Origin: Alectoria sarmentosa
Taxonomy: Eukaryota > Ascomycota > Lecanoromycetes > Lecanorales > Parmeliaceae
DNA length: 64,000 nucleotides
Assembly (NCBI GenBank): GCA_009733775.1
Contig: WOGZ01000056.1
Coordinates: 62,001-126,000 of the forward strand
Direction of reading: 5' to 3'
The notes below the pieces were generated by a model, which was not told the origin of the DNA, ran no database searches, and saw only the letters and a program-made list of their open reading frames with translations. The translations under genes and the position numbers were made by a program. Shown here one piece after another: positions 59,701 to 64,000 of this stretch. Each line of letters starts with the position of its first letter. Position 1 is the stretch's first letter.

Positions 59701-62700
59701 TTTATTATAATAAATAGCGCGCTAATTTTCTTCTTTCGTAATTAAGACACTTTTATATATTAATTAAATTAAATTATATATTTCGTTTTATATTTATTTT
59801 ATAAATTAAGCGATTTATTGAATTTATAATTAAATAAAATTATTATAAAAAGATTTCGTAAATACTTTTCGCTTGTTTAAACATTTGCTTTTTTAAAAAC
59901 TTAATCTTATTCGACGTTATTATACGTAAGATTTTTTATTATATAAACAATATAATAATTTAAAAAAAGATTATCATTTATCGTTTATAAATTTTTATAA
60001 AATAAGAAATTCAATACATTTAAAAAAAGAAAGCGTAAATAATAAAGTTCGTTTATGTTAAAATTAATATAATATATTTTTATAATAATATCGATGCGTT
60101 TTTAATATCAATTTTATTTTTAAATGTTTTAAGCGTTTTTAAAATATAATATTTCGATAAATCGATATAAAAAAAAATTATTAATCGTCTTTATTGTTAA
60201 CGTTATATATTTAATTAAAAAAAGATTATAAAAGAGATTTAACGTTCGTTTATTATGATTATATTAGAAAATTGAAAATCGTTATTAAAGATTACGATTT
60301 ATTGATTTAAAAAATAAACAAATAATCGCTTTATAATAAAATTATGATTATGTTATTTAAAATTAAATATTTTTTAATAAATCTTTATTAACTTCATTTA
60401 GCGTGCGTTTCAATATTTTTAAATTTTATTAATTGAATTTATTATATCGATTTCGTTTATTCGCTTTATTCGAAAATTAATTTAATCGTTATTTTTATAA
60501 TCGTATTTAAAGATATATTTATAAACTTTAACGTTAACGTAAACTTTTACATTAATATAAACATCGTATTTGATCGATAAATACGAATTATAAAACATTA
60601 TTTAATAATTTTATTTAAATTTATTCTTTAAAATTATAATAAATTTATATTAACGATAAATAAAGTATTTAATATATAATTTAAAGATAATATAATCGTT
60701 GAATTTTTTTGAAAATCGCTTATTATATTGATTTTTATTCGAGTTTTAATAAAATGAAACGATATTCGTTTTGCTTATAACGTAATAAATGTAATTATTA
60801 TAAATTATATATTTAATTACGATAATACAAAAATTGAGAAATCGAATATAATTAAAATTTTCAAAATTAATAATAACGTTTATCTCGTTAACGTTTAAAT
60901 AACGATTTTTAAAATACAATATAATAAATATATAAATATGCGATAATTTTCGTTTTTGAAAATTTATAATATAATAATACGTCGAAATTCGATTTTTTGT
61001 AAATAAAAGTTAATTAAAATTAAAATTAATTATCAAAATTTTAATCGATCGTTATTTAATTTTCGAGACAAAAAATAAATTTAAAAATATTATAAAATTT
61101 ATAAATAGAAATTATAACGTATAAGAGATTAAACGATGTTAAAAGCATTTTTAAAAATTGTGATTTACATTAATTATTTAATTAACGTGTTTTTAAAAGA
61201 TTTATTATAAGTAAATTTATTAAAGAAAATAAAAGAAAACTTATTAAACACCTTTTTTTTTAAAATATGATTTATAAAAAGTTTTAATTTTAATTTAAAT
61301 ATTCATGTTATCAAATTAGGTCGATCGATAATTAATTCGTTAAACAAAAAATTAATAATAATTTTAATTTATTTCAAGTTGCAAATAAAGATAATAAAGA
61401 TATTTAATTAATTAAATTTAACAATCAAAATTATATATTTTTGATAAAGTTATTTCATAAATCGTGAAATTTTTTAATATAAAAAAAAATACGTTGTTAA
61501 TTAATTTATACGTTCGTGATAATTTTATTAATTTAAGCATTAATAAATATTTAATAAATGTTAATTCGACTAATTTTTTAATTTTATTTTATTTAATGAA
61601 GTTAATTATTTTTAGCGATTATATATATATCGTAAACGAAATATTAAAAGAATTTATTATAATAAAAAAAGCGATTAAATTTAATAAAACGAATTTATAT
61701 AAAAAAATTATAAAAAATTAATTTAATAAATTTGAAAAAATAAAGAAATAAATTTATAAAAAAAGATTAATATAATTCGTATTAAATCTTTTCGATTATT
61801 AATTCATAAAACGAAATTATTATTATTATTTCAATTAATAAAAAAATTATTATCAAATAAAATATTTATAATAAATATATTATTATATTATAATTATTCG
61901 TTAAATAAGAAAATAAGAAAGTAATGTAATAATATATAAACGAAATATTAATATAAAACATTATATTTATCGTTATTTTAAGTTTTAATTAAAACGTCTT
62001 TCGTCTTAAATATATTTAATAAATTATTTATATCGTTTATTTAAAGAATAACGATTTTATTTAAAATAAAATAATTACATATGCGTGAATTATGATATTA
62101 CGAATTTTTATATAATAACTTATAATTTTATATAATTGAATCGACTTTCAATTTTTTAAATATCGTTTTAAAGATAATAATGTAAAAATTAATACTTTTG
62201 AAAAGAATAATTATTTTTCGTAATATAAAAAACGCGATCGAAAAAAAATTATATTATGTTATAAATTGTTTTCGAGTGTTATTTATAATATAAATTTATT
62301 TAAAACCCGATTTTTCGTTTTTTAAAGACGTTAAAGCGAGCATATAAATAATAATCGCGTTTTACATTTTACACGTAAATGAAATTATTAAATAATTAAT
62401 AATAATTTATTATAAGATTATCGAAATAACGTTATTATATTAAATGTTATAAACGCGATATTTTTTATATTTATCGATTAAAATTATGATATCAAATTTT
62501 AAAAAATATAAAATGTTATTAACATCACGCTCGCTGAGATTAATAAAAACATTTATATTTATTTTAATTTTATAATGCTTTTCATTCTCATTTAAACTAT
62601 TATTTTCATTTTCATTTTATAAAACGTTTGTTTTAAATGTAACGATTTCGATTTTATCGTTATTATAATATTAATTTAATATCTTATTTTAAAATAACGT

Positions 62701-64000
62701 AGCATTATATTAATCGCAAATTTAATTTATAAAATCGAGATTATATCGTAAAGATTTTATAATATATAAATAACGCGCAATATAATTTATCAACTTTATT
62801 AAAAATTAAATAAATTAAATAAATTAAATAATTTTTAAATAAGAACTGAAAAATAAGTTGTTAAAAAAATTAATGTTAAAAAAATTTATTAATAAATTCT
62901 CGTAATAAAGAGTTCTCTATATTAATTAAAACATTTTTCGATTATTTAAAAATATAAAATACGCGTCGTTAAACGAAAAAAAAAAGATAAAGAGCGAGAT
63001 AAAAGAAGAAAGCTGGCAAAATTTTCGATAAAAATAAAATTTCTATATTTCGAAACGATCTTTCTTATATGCGAAAACAAAAAAATAAAAAAAGATAAAA
63101 AAACAAGTTATGTTATTAAGTGTGTGATGATTTTTTTATTTTCTATATTAAGAAAATTACGTTATATTAAATATTAAGATATTTAATAAACAATTATAAT
63201 AATTATCTTTTATTAAAAGTCTTTCACGTTTTTAAAGACGATAATGCGCTTGTTAATCGTCTTTATTATATATTTTTTTAATAAAAATCTTTCTTTTCAG
63301 CAGTTTTCTCAATCGTAAACGATTTAATATTTTAAAAAAAAATTAACGTATTTTAAAGCAACTCGTTTCTTCGATTTTAATAAAATCGAAATTTAACGAA
63401 ATAAATTTAATGTTCTAAAATAAGATTTATCGATATTTTCGAATTCTCGAATTTAAATAAAAACACATAACGAGATAAAGAGATTGTTTTTTTTTATAAA
63501 AGCGTTAAAGAATTTAAAAAAACAAATGCGAAAATATAAATAAAAATGTGTTTTGATAATAAAAAATTCGAAATAATAAAACGAACTTCGAAAATATTTT
63601 GAAAAGTAAAACGATATTTAAATGTTAAAACATTTTATCGAGAAATTTTCAAAATTAACATTTATTTAAAATCGATAATTTAAGTTTCAATATCGATTGC
63701 GATGATTCGAATTTCAAAATTATTTAATTATTTAATTTTTTAAGACCTTTAAGATTTTTGTTGCGATTTTCATATTCGAATATTTTTTTGATCGTTTTAA
63801 AAAAAAATTGTTAAATTCTCGAATAACTTCGTTAATTAATGCAATTATTTTTTTCAAAATTTTATGCAAAATAGAACTCTTCATTTTTATTTTCTTTCGT
63901 TAATTGTCGCGCGTTTTTTTTTATATATTCGAGCGAGGATTTTTTTTCGCAACGTGTTTTGATTTTTGATTTTCGAACACGAAAATTCGTTTAATATTTC
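56561..64000. mobile_element. RIP-eroded A+T-rich repeat tract, running off the window
   Basis: About 7.4 kb of extreme A+T content with stops in every frame. The only frame above 60 codons (61464-61721, +) is Ile/Asn/Lys/Leu-rich, as expected of chance translation of such DNA. Much of the remaining C is in CpG (for example all six C in 59281-59340 and all three in 58081-58140). Together with the repeat pair at 56361 and 57434 this identifies the tract as transposable elements mutated by RIP. No element family could be named. It may be the edge of a larger A+T isochore, a centromere or a subtelomere; the window ends before this can be decided. Confidence 0.85.
57434..57775 (+). repeat. Direct repeat copy B, heavily RIP-mutated
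   Basis: Colinear with 56362-56780. Over the first 100 aligned positions every difference from copy A is C to T or G to A. The inverted pair is mutated on both arms and so still pairs: TATAAAAAG (57459-57467) and CTTTTTATA (57493-57501). All four CpG sites of copy A in this stretch are unchanged. Confidence 0.8.

Noticed and set aside
61464..61721. 85-codon frame in the A+T tract
   Set aside because: Composition (Ile, Asn, Lys, Leu, Phe) is what random A+T-rich DNA gives; there is no domain, and the surrounding DNA shows heavy transition mutation.

Overview
The window is nuclear DNA from a filamentous ascomycete (Pezizomycotina; a leotiomycete-like fungus would fit, but the sequence alone does not fix the class). 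The reasons are genes split by short introns (about 45-90 nt) with GT..AG ends and CTAAC/CTGAC-type branch sites, the presence of a velvet regulator (VeA), a Δ12 desaturase and an Mga2/Spt23-type factor, and a long A+T-rich tract that carries the signature of repeat-induced point mutation (RIP).

Layout. 1-9.6 kb is gene-poor: a ubiquitin-like/WLM metalloprotease gene (2800-3804), a broken atg37 copy (4112-4866, minus), a GTCCGTCC repeat cluster (5.9-6.1 kb) and an intact-looking 787-bp non-autonomous DNA transposon with 8-bp target duplications (7716-8502). 9.6-30.1 kb is a conserved housekeeping block: LicD/Mnn4-type mannosylphosphate protein, RNase III (Rnt1/Pac1 type), mitoribosomal mS33, an RS-rich protein, splicing factor SF3B2/Cus1, an eight-repeat Pumilio protein, RNA polymerase III second-largest subunit, and a small ankyrin protein. 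30.1-35.5 kb is an accessory gap with transposon debris, two candidate small secreted proteins and a 270-bp A+T-rich islet. 35.5-55.6 kb returns to conserved genes: TRAPPII subunit Trs130/TRAPPC10, Δ12 oleate desaturase, velvet protein VeA with a 4-kb gene-free upstream region, and an Mga2/Spt23-type membrane-bound transcription factor. From about 56.36 kb to the end there is a RIP-eroded repeat tract with no credible gene.

How the genes relate. Most are unlinked housekeeping functions: Pol III transcription, pre-mRNA splicing, dsRNA processing, mRNA 3'-UTR control, Golgi trafficking and mannan phosphorylation. The one functional pairing worth noting is the Mga2-type sensor, which in yeast controls fatty-acid desaturation, lying 8 kb from a fatty-acid desaturase. 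The most informative non-genic features are the transposon at 7.7-8.5 kb and a pair of direct repeats at 56.36 and 57.43 kb, one fairly intact and one heavily mutated. Comparing the two reads out this fungus's RIP spectrum directly: transitions only, with CpG sites spared.

Gene models below were spliced by hand. Feature spans run from start codon to stop codon, and exon coordinates are given in the evidence.
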